From the NCBI RefSeq assembly GCF_963678635.1, contig NW_026970698.1, positions 1 to 64,000 of the forward strand: 64,000 bases of DNA, read 5' to 3'. How positions within the stretch are numbered: position 1 is the first letter of the stretch; each line of letters starts with the position of its first letter. The notes beneath the pieces are model-generated. The model saw nothing but the letters and a program-made list of their open reading frames with translations. It was not told the origin of the DNA and searched no databases. Shown here one piece after another: positions 19,854 through 30,059 of this stretch. This DNA comes from Symsagittifera roscoffensis. Lineage: Eukaryota; Xenacoelomorpha; Acoela; Convolutidae. The position numbers and the translations under genes are program-made.

Positions 19854-20092
19854 TCTGTTGTTTCTTCACATGTAGTAGATATTATTATTCGAACGGTTGC
19901 ACATGCTAGTATTGAAACTATGACAAAAAATTGGAACATAAGAACTAAAAAAGATCTATTACACTTACCTCCAAAAAACTTCCATGATTTCGTTCATGAT
20001 TCTCCTCATCAAAGACAAAATTTCCTAAATTTAATTCTCACATTCATCACCCATCTCAACTTTGGAATGAAAAAATTGATAATGATTAACAT

Positions 20093-20570
20093 TTAATTTT
20101 CAATAACACAAGATAATACAAAATAAATTAGGTAATTTACAAATTTAAAAAAACATCGAGTCAATGTTCCGTATGCAAATGCTTTTCTTTCTGCACAGTG
20201 AAGAGTTTTTGCATGACAAAATGGGTATTTGCTACACCTCCAATCATATTCTTCATCTTGGAAAATCAAATTTTTGAACTTTTGGGCATGCGTAGTCATC
20301 CAAGCTTGTAGCCTTTGTTTTCAAAATTTCTGACATAATTTTTACATTTTTCGTATATTTTGCAAAACACTTTTTCATTATTTTTTCAAGCTCAGTATAA
20401 TTTCCATGACTACTGCTCCAATTGATTCTATGAAGATGCTTCGTACACCAAACACATTGGGATGTAGCTTTGAACTTTTTGGGTGGAACAAATTGTCCAT
20501 TTTTATGAGCTCCTAACTCTTTCACTATACTGTTTTCAATACACTCAATATCCAAGACAATCAGACTCAT
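20093..20570 (-). pseudogene. Possible RNase H-like/exonuclease-like protein of the element, two frames
   Basis: Frame 20570-20253 starts MSLIVLDIECIEN, a hydrophobic strand ending in Asp-x-Glu as in motif I of DEDD exonucleases, then TKHLHRINWSSSHGN, and ends with TSLDDYACPK. The next frame (20299-20093) continues with RCSKYPFCHAKTLHCAERK. The two overlap, so one frameshift splits a ~155-codon gene. The DxE motif and later Asp/His residues suggest an exonuclease fold, but I cannot prove it. Same strand as its ATPase and PC4-like neighbours. Confidence 0.35.
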
Positions 20571-20672
20571 GATGCTAGCTGTTTTCGCTGAGTTCCTTAG
20601 TTAAAATGACTAACAATCTAACAATGCACATATTGTTGAAAAATTTAATATATAAACAGAAGAACAATCCAG

Positions 20673-20933
20673 TCACGTGGCCAAAAAACAAGAACTAGGA
20701 ACTCTAGGTAAAACAAAACAATAACCAGGTCCCTTATGCGTAGTAGACTTCACAGATCCAGCTGTATCATGTAAATTTGCTTGAAGTCGGAAGATTTTTG
20801 AATTTGTAAAAAGAAATCCATACAGGAATTTCCGCTTCCAATTAGACCCCCAAAAGGAAGTTTTTGGTCCATTTCTTTCAAATTTATGTTTGGGTCCAAC
20901 ACAATACAGGTACAAAGAAAATAATTTTTTCAT
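20673..20933 (-). pseudogene. Unrecognised minus-strand frame of the old element
   Basis: 86 codons, MKKLFSLYLYCVGPKHKFER, later LQANLHDTAGSVKSTTHKGP. Composition looks coding (Gly, Pro, Trp, His present in an AT-rich region) and the strand agrees with the neighbours. No family recognised. It could be the C-terminal part of a larger broken protein. Confidence 0.3.
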
Positions 20934-20960
20934 ATTGATGAAAAGTCAAAGCTAATCAAA

Positions 20961-21408
20961 TCAAAATTTCTGAGAGTTTCCTTTAATTTCTGAACGTTCA
21001 TTTTCTACAGTGCATTCGTCAATAATGCTACAAATTTTTTTGAAAGTTTCCAAATAAGACAAAACTGAGCGGATAAAAACAACCAGTTTATCATACTCCT
21101 CTTTTTCAAACTGAAATTTTTGATTGTTTTTCAAGAGTTTTTTTTCCGACGATTTTCTATAATATCTATTTTTTATATATCTGAACGACAACTACGAAAC
21201 AAGTTTTACGTCTTCCATTATGCGAAGTCCACTCAAATTGAAAATTTTGTGATTCTGTATCAAAATCTTGCAATTTTGGTAAATTTTGAGATTCCAAAAC
21301 AGTTAGTGAAAATTTCTGGGACTTTTCTTGTAAGACAATATGAAAAAGACCCAGTTTATTATGAAGCTTTGAAACGAGATTTCTGAAAAAACCAATGTTC
21401 CAACTCAT
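20961..21408 (-). pseudogene. PC4-like ssDNA-binding candidate, second copy, frameshifted
   Basis: Frame 21408-21166 includes RRKTCFVVVVQIYKK and frame 21191-20961 includes KFQFEKEEYDKLVVFIRSVL. Together they show the PC4 (p15) layout: a basic beta segment, then a short strand and an amphipathic helix. It lies immediately downstream of the longer PC4-like frame at 22063-21482. Weak evidence. Confidence 0.3.
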
Positions 21409-21481
21409 ACTGCTCAGCTCAAAAAATGTTTGAAAAATGATTCAAGAAGATCAATATTTTCTTAACATGACTAAAATAACA

Positions 21482-22063
21482 TCACTCAACATTAATTTTC
21501 TCAACATACATAAAACCTACCAAAACTTGGGTGAGTTCTTTGAAATCGTTCAAAGCATAGTTGACATAGGCAACTTGCTTCAAGACTTCGTTCTCCTTTG
21601 CAGTGAAGTGTCGTATCTGAATGTAGGGTGGCTTGTTCTTACTGTAATTGCTGATTGTAACACACAACTTTCTTTTCTGGTACGCTGCTATGTCATACAC
21701 CGCATGACAGTTCGCAATTTTCTGCTCCATAGTTGAATCTTTATCACAATAGGGTTCCAATACAGAAACGGATCCAACGGTTTCAGCATCGTGAATAACA
21801 GTATTCCGTATTGCTGATATACTTACTCCTTCTTTTTCGCCAAGATAGACTTGCTGGGTCGTTTGATTAGTTCCGAATTTCTGTAGCAAATGGAAGCAAG
21901 TTTCAAAGTAACTTTTTCCGTTGTTAGCGTTTTTGGGACCAAGAAAATCTGCTTTTCCCCTTTTGATTTTTAGCAAACTCAAATTAGTCGGGAAGGATAT
22001 TTTTTGGCGAATACATTTTTGACTTGAGATTCGGAGCCAACTGATCAGTAGTAGATTTGTCAA
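21482..22063 (-). CDS. PC4/p15-like protein of the Polinton-type element (gene D family), open frame
   Basis: 193 codons without a stop. C-terminal part: YQKRKLCVTISNYSKNKPPY, IQIRHFTAKENEVLKQ, YVNYALNDFKEL. This matches the PC4 C-terminal domain layout (basic strand, hairpin, then a helix) that binds single-stranded DNA. N-terminal part: SYFETCFHLLQKF and QQVYLGEKEGVSISAIRNTV, conserved in the D pseudogenes (for example 30060-30620). It is the only uninterrupted member of the family here. It faces an inverted C homologue (22260-22830, plus), the same divergent arrangement as in every arm of the right-hand array. Confidence 0.55.
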   Translation of the reverse strand: MTNLLLISWLRISSQKCIRQKISFPTNLSLLKIKRGKADFLGPKNANNGKSYFETCFHLLQKFGTNQTTQQVYLGEKEGVSISAIRNTVIHDAETVGSVSVLEPYCDKDSTMEQKIANCHAVYDIAAYQKRKLCVTISNYSKNKPPYIQIRHFTAKENEVLKQVAYVNYALNDFKELTQVLVGFMYVEKINVE

Positions 22064-22259
22064 AATATAGATAATTGTAAATATATTGAAATTGGGAAAT
22101 GTAGATGACTCACTGTATTTTCCAAATAAGGTTTTATTACCTTAAATGGAATAGTGAGTTGATGATGAAACAGTTGCGGACAATGCGTAGTTGCTAGAGC
22201 TACTATATAAACACTTCAATGTAGTTAAAAATCATTTTAAACAAATAATCGTTGATGGC

Positions 22260-22830
22260 ATCTGCTATGTGTCAAGCATATTCCACTTTTTGATCGGATA
22301 AAATACAAAATCTCATTTTATCTCTGTCTAAAAATTTCGTTGTAACCACGCAAGACTACTGGGTATCTAACCATTCATCCTTCTGCCCTGTGCAAAAATG
22401 CAAGTTTCACTTAGTAATAATCGGATCATCGCTCGATCATATTTCGCAAAGATTCGATAAATATCATTTAACTTACCAAGCTGTTGACTGTATTTATACC
22501 TTATACAAATACAAAAACTAATCCAATATATTTTCATCAAGAGATGAAATTTTCAAACAATTGAATCGTGTGGTCGAATACAACTGGAAATGTAGAACAC
22601 CGGAAAAATAACCCAGTGTTGCAAAGAAACGGTTGCTGCGAAAAAATTCAAAAGACACCATCTCAGTTCTGCTCAGATGCTTGCGTCTACTCAGACTCTT
22701 GGATCAGCTTTTTGGGAAAGGATTCGAAAAGTTTATAACTCAAAGTATGAGTCTGATTTGTTGAAAATTGTTGATTCTTCCATTGATGGTTATGGTTCTG
22801 TAAATAGTGAGCGTGTCACTTTTTTTTATT
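22260..22830 (+). pseudogene. Gene C homologue (orphan protein), diverged copy
   Basis: Plus frame reads TTQDYWVSNHSSFCPVQKCK, then QRFDKYHLTYQAVDCIYTLY. In another frame it reads LASTQTLGSAFWERIRKVYN and KIVDSSIDGYGSVNSERV. These match the minus-strand C pseudogenes of the array (for example 29885-29143) over both halves, showing that C was one protein of ~200 residues. Function unknown. The conserved Cys/His cluster (C-x4-H-x3-C-x5-C in the array copies) could bind a metal. Confidence 0.55.
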
Positions 22831-23657
22831 AATAATTGAATATTTGCTTATAAAAGTCTTGTCAAAACTAGTTTTAATTCAACTTTTTTCAACAAATAAA
22901 ACTCGTAATTTTTAACACGTGGGGTAACTCAGAGTTTTTCTCAAGATGCAAAAATTGTTTTGGTTTTTTTAACAAGTGTGCAAAAATTTTCATAAAAATT
23001 TTGTGTAGGATGCTATTTTTTTTGTCGTTTTTCAGAAAACAAAAACAAAAAGTAACTTCTTTTTTCTTATGCAAATGCAAAAAACGCAAAACTATTTATA
23101 AAATATTTTCATTATGAATGACTTTGAGTGCTATTCATTATCTTAATACATTGTTTTTCTGATGTTTTTGATCAACATTTATGCAAAAAATGGATTTTTT
23201 AATGATAAAAATTTAAACAAAGGAACTCATAAATTTTAATTTTCATCAATGCAAGAAAATCTTGTTACAATTTTTTTTGAAATGCGAAAACACTTGATGA
23301 AAATTTTCTGAAATTGAAAAAATTCTGTGATTTTTTTAACAAGTGTGCAAAAAATTTAATGAAAACTTTTGCATGGTGCAAAAAATTATGTAAAAGTGAA
23401 GATTTTTATAGCTTTTGAAATTGATTTAATTTTTCTATCATCTTTGCAAACAAACTTTGTAAATCAATTTATCAATTGCAAAATTAGTTTGATTTTTAAC
23501 CAAGTTTTTAAACCAAACTTTTTAAAAACTTTGCTTTTGCAAAGTTTTTTTTAACAAACTTTTCTGTGGCCTTAACTCTTTGTTCCTATCTCTTTAAAAT
23601 AAAACTACTAGATGCAAAGAAATTAAATTACAAAACACAAGACAACAACCAAATTAT
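22831..23657. other. Arm spacer sequence rich in 'gcaaaa' words
   Basis: Diverged version of the spacer between C and A in the array arms (compare 26640-27325). No gene supported. Contains many 'tgcaaaa' words and runs of T. Confidence 0.6.
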
Positions 23658-23935
23658 TTACAAAGCAAACAGCTGCCGAGCAGCTGAGTTCTCAAAATTT
23701 TGAAAGTTCTCAATGTAGCGCAAAGCTGGTCTTGCCTCCATCGCCGGTGGTTGTCTTGGTTGTTCGCTGACTGGAGTCTTTGGCTCAGAGAACCCCTCAT
23801 CCTTTTCGATGATAATTCGGTTCTCCACAGATCCTTTTTCTCAAGGAAAGAAGAAATTGTCGTTTTTTTGAGCCACATATCTAGAGTCAGCAGTTTCGGG
23901 ATAGTTCATTTCCACATGAGTAGTAGACGTTCGAG
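23658..23935 (-). pseudogene. Gene A homologue, C-terminal part only
   Basis: The minus strand matches the C-terminal half of the A pseudogenes (GMNYPE and SRYVAQ type motifs, then a frame shift to a Glu/Pro-rich tail ending at a TAA, plus 23658-23660). The N-terminal half is missing: homology stops at the G-run element boundary near 23936. The complementary N-terminal part is found next to the same boundary sequence at 40190-40432 and 55751-56017. Confidence 0.6.
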
Positions 23936-23947
23936 GTGATCAGGTCA

Positions 23948-23970
23948 GGGGGGGGGGGGGGGGGGGGGGG
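23948..23970. repeat. Run of 23 G
   Basis: Pure G homopolymer inside 'gatcaggtcagg...cgttggg'. Shorter G runs occur at the equivalent place in related repeats (16730, 17900, and C runs at 40159 and 55742). Length may be inexact because homopolymers sequence poorly. Confidence 0.95.
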
Positions 23971-25385
23971 CGTTGGGAGCATGGCGGACCTCTTGTATCA
24001 AGATACGTTGTAGATTTCGGTCAGCCAAGCTATGTATTAAGATAGGGAATAGAGTCTACAATGTATTAGGATAGGGAATACCAATGTTAAGGTCTCAGTG
24101 TGATGGTAAGAGAAAGAAAAATGGTATATTTTTTGGTTTTTGTGTAGAAATGTCTATTTTTTTCGCAAAAATTTTGGGGCCCGTTATCTAATTGTTGATT
24201 TTCAAAAGTGAATTACAAGTAACTTGTGTAATGAATGTTATGTTGTTAGTTTTTGGGTACATAGTAAGTCGATAATAAGAGTTTTTCGGCAAAAAATTGA
24301 GATTTTTCATCAAAAGTTTTTCAAAAAAACTTCAAAACACGATAAAGTTTGTTATAACTCGACCTATTAACTTATCAATTGGTAACCTTTTTTTTGAAAC
24401 AATGCTAAAATCTACTGAAACTTCGAGAAAAGCCAAGTTTGGAAAAATTTGAAACAATTTGGATTTTTCTACAATTTTCACTCAAAACTTTTAAGTATGA
24501 TTAAAATTACCCTAATGTGAGCTCAGAAGCAGGTTATATAAGGTTTTGAATATCATGCGAAAGCTCATAATGACTTCGACTCTACTGAAACTTCAAAAAA
24601 GTCAAGATTTTTGGAAAAAAAATTCAAAAAATTTGAGTATTTGGAAAAAAATGCATAAAATTCAAGTTTTTGGAAGAAAATTCTAAAACACTCATAATTT
24701 TGGCTGTTGTATTGTTGTTTCTGATCTAATTGAAAATATATACTTCCGTACAGACTTTAAAATTGAGCTCAAAATTTAGTTTAATTGGCCTCCTGTTGAG
24801 ACAATGATACAAAGTTTTGAGCAAAACCAGAATTTTTCCTCAATTTTTTCTCAAAATACTAAAATACGATGAAATTTACCTTAATGGGAGCTGAAAAACG
24901 GTTTATAAAGTCTCTAAACACTAAAAAGAAAGCTCATAAATTGAGGAAAACGCAACTTTTGATATCATTAACTATCACTTTTCTAGCACAATAATTATTA
25001 TACTGCTTTTTGTTCTTGATTTTTTCGGAAGTTTTTTTCAAAAATGTTCAAGTGAGAAAGAATTGGGGTTAGTTAAAGCTTTCAAAAGCACATGTAAAAA
25101 TTATCTATTATAATTAAAAATATTATATTATAAATACCTAATATATCAAATGATAACAATTTCATAAAGATATACTTTATAAGCTAAATTTTAGTAAAAA
25201 TATCTCAAAACTCCTAATGAAATAAACTGAGTTTCTATCATAATTTATTGTTTTCTCAGTTTCTGTTTCATCTACTATCTTCCATTTTAATCCAATATGA
25301 ACAAAGTTCTACTTGAAAATTGAATTTTAGATGGAAAAGTGTATCGTTTCAACGAACGTTCAGTAGTCCGAAGCAAAGTAATTAC
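23971..25385 (-). repeat. Inverted homologue of 37770-40190
   Basis: Reading the minus strand, landmarks match 37770-40190 and 53350-55775 in order: 'acatgtgcttttgaaagc', 'ttactttgcttcggact' and 'gtagactctattccctat'. Internal deletions make it about 1 kb shorter. Non-coding and AT-rich throughout. It links the 18.8-23.9 kb element with the array to its right. Confidence 0.75.
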
Positions 25386-25389
25386 CATA

Positions 25390-25903
25390 AAAAATTTCTT
25401 CCAAAATTTGGGATAGTTCTTTGAATTCATTCAAAGTATAGTTGACATATGCAACTTGCTCCAAGTCTTCATTTTACCTTGCAGCAAAGAGTCGAATCTG
25501 AATGAAGGGCGTGTTGTTCACATTGTACTTCCTGATTGTGACTTACAACCTCCTCATGTTGTATGTTGCTATTTCAAATACTCTATTACAGATGTCGAGC
25601 TTCTGATCCGTAGTTGACTCTTACCAGATTTGGCTTCATATTTTGGTACGATTCCTAGATTTTCAGCATCATGAATAACAGTATTCCGGATTGCCGATGT
25701 TTTTTCTCCTTCTTTTCACTAAGATGGACTTGTTCAGACTTTTCAAATTGTCCCAAATCATTTGTTTTTAAAAGTTGAAAGCACTGTTCGAAGTATCTTT
25801 TCCCCTTGTAGGATCTTTGGAAACAAACCAATCTCCTAATTCTTTTTTTTTGATTTTTTGGAAATTCTTTATAGTTGGGTCTGTCAACTTTTCTAGAGTA
25901 CAT
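25390..25903 (-). pseudogene. Gene D (PC4-like) pseudogene, left-arm copy
   Basis: Minus frame from 25903 carries RYFEQCFQLLKTNDLGQFEK and LSEKKEKK, matching the N-terminal half of the open frame at 21482-22063. A frameshift follows at about 25670, and the PC4-like half then continues with stops. Present only in the first palindrome: in the later units the left arm begins just beyond it. Confidence 0.6.
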
Positions 25904-26059
25904 TTTTGAAGTGCAAACTGATCACATGAGGAGAAATGAGAGAATTGATTTTGAGATTAAAAGAAAATGAAAGTAAGCAGTATGAGTCATCGCGACTTCT
26001 ATGTATGGAAGTAGTGTCAATTATGGAAGGTTTTGTAAGATGTTTCAGAATATAATATT

Positions 26060-26600
26060 AAATCTTTATTTTCTGTTTTCAACGAATTTTACAAAAAATA
26101 CATAGAAACCCAAAATTATTGCGTGTCTACTCACTATTTTTTTTGTTCCTTGCAAAATTGCAAGTTTACTTTAGTTTTAATAGAAACATCTCCTAGCCAG
26201 ATTCTTCAGAGATTAGTCAATTATCAATACATATATCAAGAAATTGATTGTCTTTACCTTTTGTACAAACTCAGATTCTATTCAATTATTGTCACATGAA
26301 GAGGGGAAGTATTCAATCAGCTTATTTGCGGTGTGTAGCACAGTTTACGATGAAAAGGAGCTTCCAAAATTTCAAGCATGTCAAGGAAACGACTTGTTCG
26401 GAAAAAGTTCGAAATAAACATTAACTAAGTTCTAATCAAAAACTTGTATCTACTCAAACTCTGGGCTCAGCTTTTTTAGAGAGAATTCGCAAAAATTCAA
26501 AATTAAAAATATGAATCTGATTTGTTCAAAATAATTGATCGTTTCAATGACGGTCATGGTTCTGTAAATAGTGAGCGTGTCAATTTTTCAATTAATTTTT
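26060..26600 (+). pseudogene. Gene C pseudogene, left-arm copy
   Basis: Plus frame with QNYCVSTHYFFCSLQNCKF, later YQEIDCLYLLYKLRFYSIIV, running past the point where right-arm copies stop. It then has stops in the second half. Inverted partner of 29143-29885. Confidence 0.55.
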
Positions 26601-26695
26601 GAAAATTTCTTCATAAAAATCTTGTCAATCATAACTAAATTTCATCTTAAATGCATTTCAACGAATAAATTTATGTTACTTCTTTCGAGAAAAAA

Positions 26696-26712
26696 ATTTG
26701 CATAATGCAAAT
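26696..26712. promoter_or_regulatory. Perfect 17-bp palindrome ATTTGCATAATGCAAAT
   Basis: Two inverted octamer words (ATTTGCAT and ATGCAAAT, the POU/Oct site) meeting head to head. It recurs in the left arm of other units at 31687-31703 and 63447-63463. Regulatory role is inference. Confidence 0.35.
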
Positions 26713-27327
26713 AATTTCATGAATTCTCACAAAACGTATGCGAAAACCAAATTTATTTCTTCTTATGCAAATGCAAAAAACGCAAAGTTTTACTCTAAAA
26801 AAATCAATAATTGCCAAAAGATTTCAACTTTTTTAATTTCGAGAGCTATTCCCTGTCTTAAAACATTTTTTTTCTGATACTTTGATCATCATACATGCAA
26901 AAAACAGATTTTTTTTTGATCAAAAAGAACACAAAGAAATTCAGTTACCCTGATTATTAACAGTGCAAGAAAAATTTGTGTAATATGATTTTTAAAAAGC
27001 AAAAACATTTAATGAACATTTATCTAATCTGCTAATTTTTTTTTTGATTTTTTTAACAAGTATGCAAAAATTGTGATTTTTTTTATGAAGTCTAAAAAAA
27101 CTGATCTGAAAATTTTTGGAAGAAGACCAAATTGTTTCAGTTTTTTTTTTTACCATTTTGCCAAATATTTGTGCTTTGCAAAGTGCAAATTTGAAAAGAT
27201 TAGTGCAAAACTGTGTATTACTAATTTTTCTATAGCCTCATACCTTATCTCTTTGTTCCTATCTCTTTAAAATAATCATACTAGATGCAAAAAAATTTAG
27301 GTTACAAAACACAAGACAAAAGCCAAA

Positions 27328-27790
27328 TTATTTACAAATCAAAGAGCTGTCGAGCAATTGAAAATTTTTGCAAGTTCTCAAAGGAGCGCAGAGCTGGTCT
27401 TGCCTTCATCGCCGGTGGTTTTCTTGGTGGTTCGCTGACTGGAGTTCTTGGGTCAGAGAACCCCTCATCCTCTTCGATGGTAATTGGGTTCTCCACAGAT
27501 CCCTTTTCCTCTCAAGGAAAGAGGAAATTGTCGACTGGTTGTGCCACATATCTAGAGTCAGTATTATCGGGGTAGTTCATTCCCACAAGCTCAGACATTT
27601 CCTTAATCATTTGCAGGGTTCCAAGTAATGGGATCTTGCGTCATATGATATTCGTTGAAATCTCTTCACATCACCTTCACCATGTGCCAGACGTAGATGA
27701 GGTGTCCATTCTAGGTAGAAAAACTCCAGACACTATTTCTCGCACTTGAATTTGTACAGAGAAATAAGTTGAGTAAAAGATACAGAGTAA
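27328..27790 (-). pseudogene. Gene A pseudogene, left-arm copy
   Basis: Minus strand matches the A copies of the right arm but has several stops (for example in 'gtgatgtgaagagatt') and indels, and its N-terminal end is shortened. The plus-strand frames 27285-27575 and 27368-27628 across it are antisense shadows. Confidence 0.6.
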
Positions 27791-27802
27791 AAAAGAACGA
27801 TT

Positions 27803-27988
27803 GATTTACAGTTGGGAGGAAAGTAGTTGACGGTAGTTAAGTTGAAAATGGGAAGTTTATTCCCATTTCTTTAAACTATAAATCATTTTCATTTCAACTT
27901 AACTACCATTAACTACCTCCTCTCTCAACTCTAAATACTTTAATTTCAACTCAACTACCGTCAACTACTTCCCTCTCAACTGTAAATC
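27803..27988. repeat. Palindrome centre with element-end motif repeats
   Basis: One inverted (27803-27847) and two direct (27891-27936, 27944-27988) copies of a ~45-bp motif, 'ttaactaccgtcaactac' plus 'ctcaactgtaaatc', spaced 52 bp. Equivalents lie at 32814-32999 and 48463-48648, and two inverted copies at ~40480-40560 and ~56065-56140. It is likely the outer end of the element's terminal inverted repeat. Confidence 0.7.
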
Positions 27989-28026
27989 AAAGGTTCTTTT
28001 CACTCTGTATCTTTTTACTCAACTTA

Positions 28027-28534
28027 ATGCTGAAAATAATCTTCGCAGTGCACAACATCAATCTTATGTTCTCGGTAGAATGTTCGCCTGATCTAGTACA
28101 AATCCAAGTATCAGAAACAGTGTCTGGAGTTTTCCTAAATTGAACGGACATCCCAATCCAAGTCTGGCACATGGTGGAGGTGATGCGAAGAGATTTCATA
28201 GAACATCATATGACGCAAGTTCCCATCACAGAGAACCAACTTGGAACCAAGCAAATGATAGAGAAAGTGTCTGAGCGTGTGGGAATGAACTACCCCGAGA
28301 TTCCTGACTCTAGATATGTGGCACAACCAGTCGACGATTTCCTCTTTCCTTGGTAGGTTTGAGGGATCTGTGGAGAACCCAATTACCATTGAAGAGGATG
28401 AGGGGTTCTCTGAGCCAAGAACACCAGTGATCGAATCACCAAGACAACCTCGGGCAGTGGAGGCAAGACCAGATCTGCGCTTCATTGTGAACTTGCAAAA
28501 ATCTTCAGCTGCTCAACAGCTCTTTGGTTTGTAA
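28027..28534 (+). pseudogene. Gene A (orphan protein) pseudogene, right-arm copy 1
   Basis: Begins ATG at 28027 (MLKIIFAVHNINLMFSVE), continues CSPDLVQIQVSETVSG to an in-frame TGA at ~28140, then IPIQVWHMVEVMRRDF, TENQLGTKQMIEKVSE and MNYPEIPDSRYVAQPVDDF. A frameshift near 28355 leads to a Glu/Pro-rich tail (NPITIEEDEGFSEPRTPVIE) ending TAA at 28532. About 170 residues. No family recognised. It is the first gene inside the terminal repeat, reading inward, so each element end has one. Long minus frames over it (28485-28135) are shadows. Confidence 0.6.
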
Positions 28535-29142
28535 ATAATTTGGTTATTGTCTTGTGTTTTGCAAATTAATTTTTTTTGCATCTATTATTTTTATTTTAAA
28601 GAGATAGGAACAAAGAGATAAGATAAGAGGTTATAAAAAAATTTGTAACACACATTTTTTGCACGAATCATATATATTTTGCACTTTGCAATACGCAAAA
28701 CTTTGGCAAAATGGTCAAAAAAAATTAACAATTTTGTCTTCTTCTAAAATTTTTCAGCTCAGTTTTTTCTACTTGATAAAAAACATCACAATTTTTGCAT
28801 ACTTGTTAAAAAAATCAAAAAAAAATTAGCAGATTAGGAAAATTTTCATTAAATGTTTTTGCACTGTTATTAATTAAAGTAAATGAATTTCTTTGTTTTT
28901 TTTAGATTGAATAGAAATCTCTTTTTGCATGTTTGTCGATCAAAACAATCAGAAAAACGTGTAGAAAGATAGGGAATAGCACTCCAAAACAAAATGTTGG
29001 AACTTTTTGGCAATGATTTACCACTTGTTTTACAAAAAAATTTAGCGTTTTTTTTGCATTTGCATAAAATATTAAATTTGGTTTTTGCATATGTTTTGTA
29101 AGAAATCATGAAAACATCAAGCAAAATTTTTCCTCGAAAAAT
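28535..29142. other. Arm spacer between genes A and C
   Basis: AT-rich with many 'tgcaaaa' words and T/A runs. Minus frame 29124-28870 repeats in every unit but its codon content only mirrors the A/T words. Judged non-coding. Equivalent spacers lie at 33546-34150 and 49195-49800. Confidence 0.55.
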
Positions 29143-29885
29143 TTAGCATAGTTGATTAAAAAAATCATTACAGTTTTTGCATCTTGTATTAAAAGTAAAC
29201 TTATTCGTTGAAAAGCATTTAAGATGAAATATAATTATCTTTGACAAGCTTTTTAAGAAGAAATTTTGAAAAATTATATCAGAACAATTGACACGCTCTT
29301 TTTTTACAGAAACATAATCGTCAAAAAAACAATCAACTATTTTGAACAAATCCGATTCAAATTTTGAGTTTTGAACTATTTGAAATCTTTTTAAAAAAGC
29401 TGAGCCCAGAGTTTGCGTAGATGCAATTTTTTGATTAGACGTTAGAAAATGTTTTTTGAGCTTTTTCCAAACGAGTCGTTTCCTTGATACGCTTTTAAAT
29501 TTTTTTAGCCTTTTTCCATCGTAAATTATGCTGAACACCGCAAATAAGCTGATTGAACATTTCCCCACTTAAAGTGACAATACTTGATTAGAATCTGTGT
29601 TTGTACAAAAAGTAAAGACAATCAATTTCTTGATATGTATTGATCTTTGTCTAGTCTCTGAAGAATCTGGCTATGAGATGTTCCTATTAAAATTAAACGA
29701 AACTTGCAACTCTCCAAGGAACAGAAAAAATTGTGAGTAGACACGCAATAATCTTGAGTTAAAATGTATTTCTCGTATATTTCGTTGAAAACAGAAATTA
29801 ATGATTTATTATTATAATCTGCAAAAAAGCTGGGAAGACCTTGACACACAGCAGCTGTAGTTGGGAAGAATAATTTATAGGGCAA
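29143..29885 (-). pseudogene. Gene C (orphan protein) pseudogene, right-arm copy 1
   Basis: First frame 29885-29622: MPYKLFFPTTAAVCQGLPSF, then TQDYCVSTHNFFCSLESCKF and LIGTSHSQILQRLDKDQY. Second frame 29568-29143: KIASTQTLGSAFLKRFQIVQ and ESDLFKIVDCFFDDYVSVKK. Together with the copy at 22260-22830 this shows one ~200-residue protein broken by a stop/frameshift near 29590. Possible metal-binding Cys/His cluster. It diverges from gene D across ~170 bp (29886-30060), which should hold a shared promoter. Function unknown. Confidence 0.55.
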
Positions 29886-30059
29886 CTGGTGGGTTTATGC
29901 AGTAGTAGTAACGCCTACGCAATTTCAATTGTAGGAAACATCATACAAAACCTTCCATAATTAGTACTACTTCCATATGACTCATACAACTTACTTCCAT
30001 TTTCTTACAATCTCAAATCATTTCTCTCATTTCTCCTCATCTGATCAGTTTGCTCTCCA

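Noticed and set aside
23948-23970. Telomere-like sequence
   Set aside because: A pure G run with no T/A-containing telomere unit and unique sequence on both sides.
27285-27628. Plus-strand frames of 96 and 86 codons in each left arm
   Set aside because: Antisense of the A' pseudogene, repeated only because the arms are repeated.
27987-28485. Minus-strand frames of 70 and 116 codons (and equivalents at 32998-33496, 48647-49145)
   Set aside because: Antisense shadows of gene A. The plus-strand reading is the one conserved with diverged copies at 55751-56017 and 23658-23935.
28870-29124. Minus-strand frame of 84 codons repeated in each unit
   Set aside because: Made of 'tgcaaaa' and T/A-run words. 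No conservation beyond the DNA repeat.
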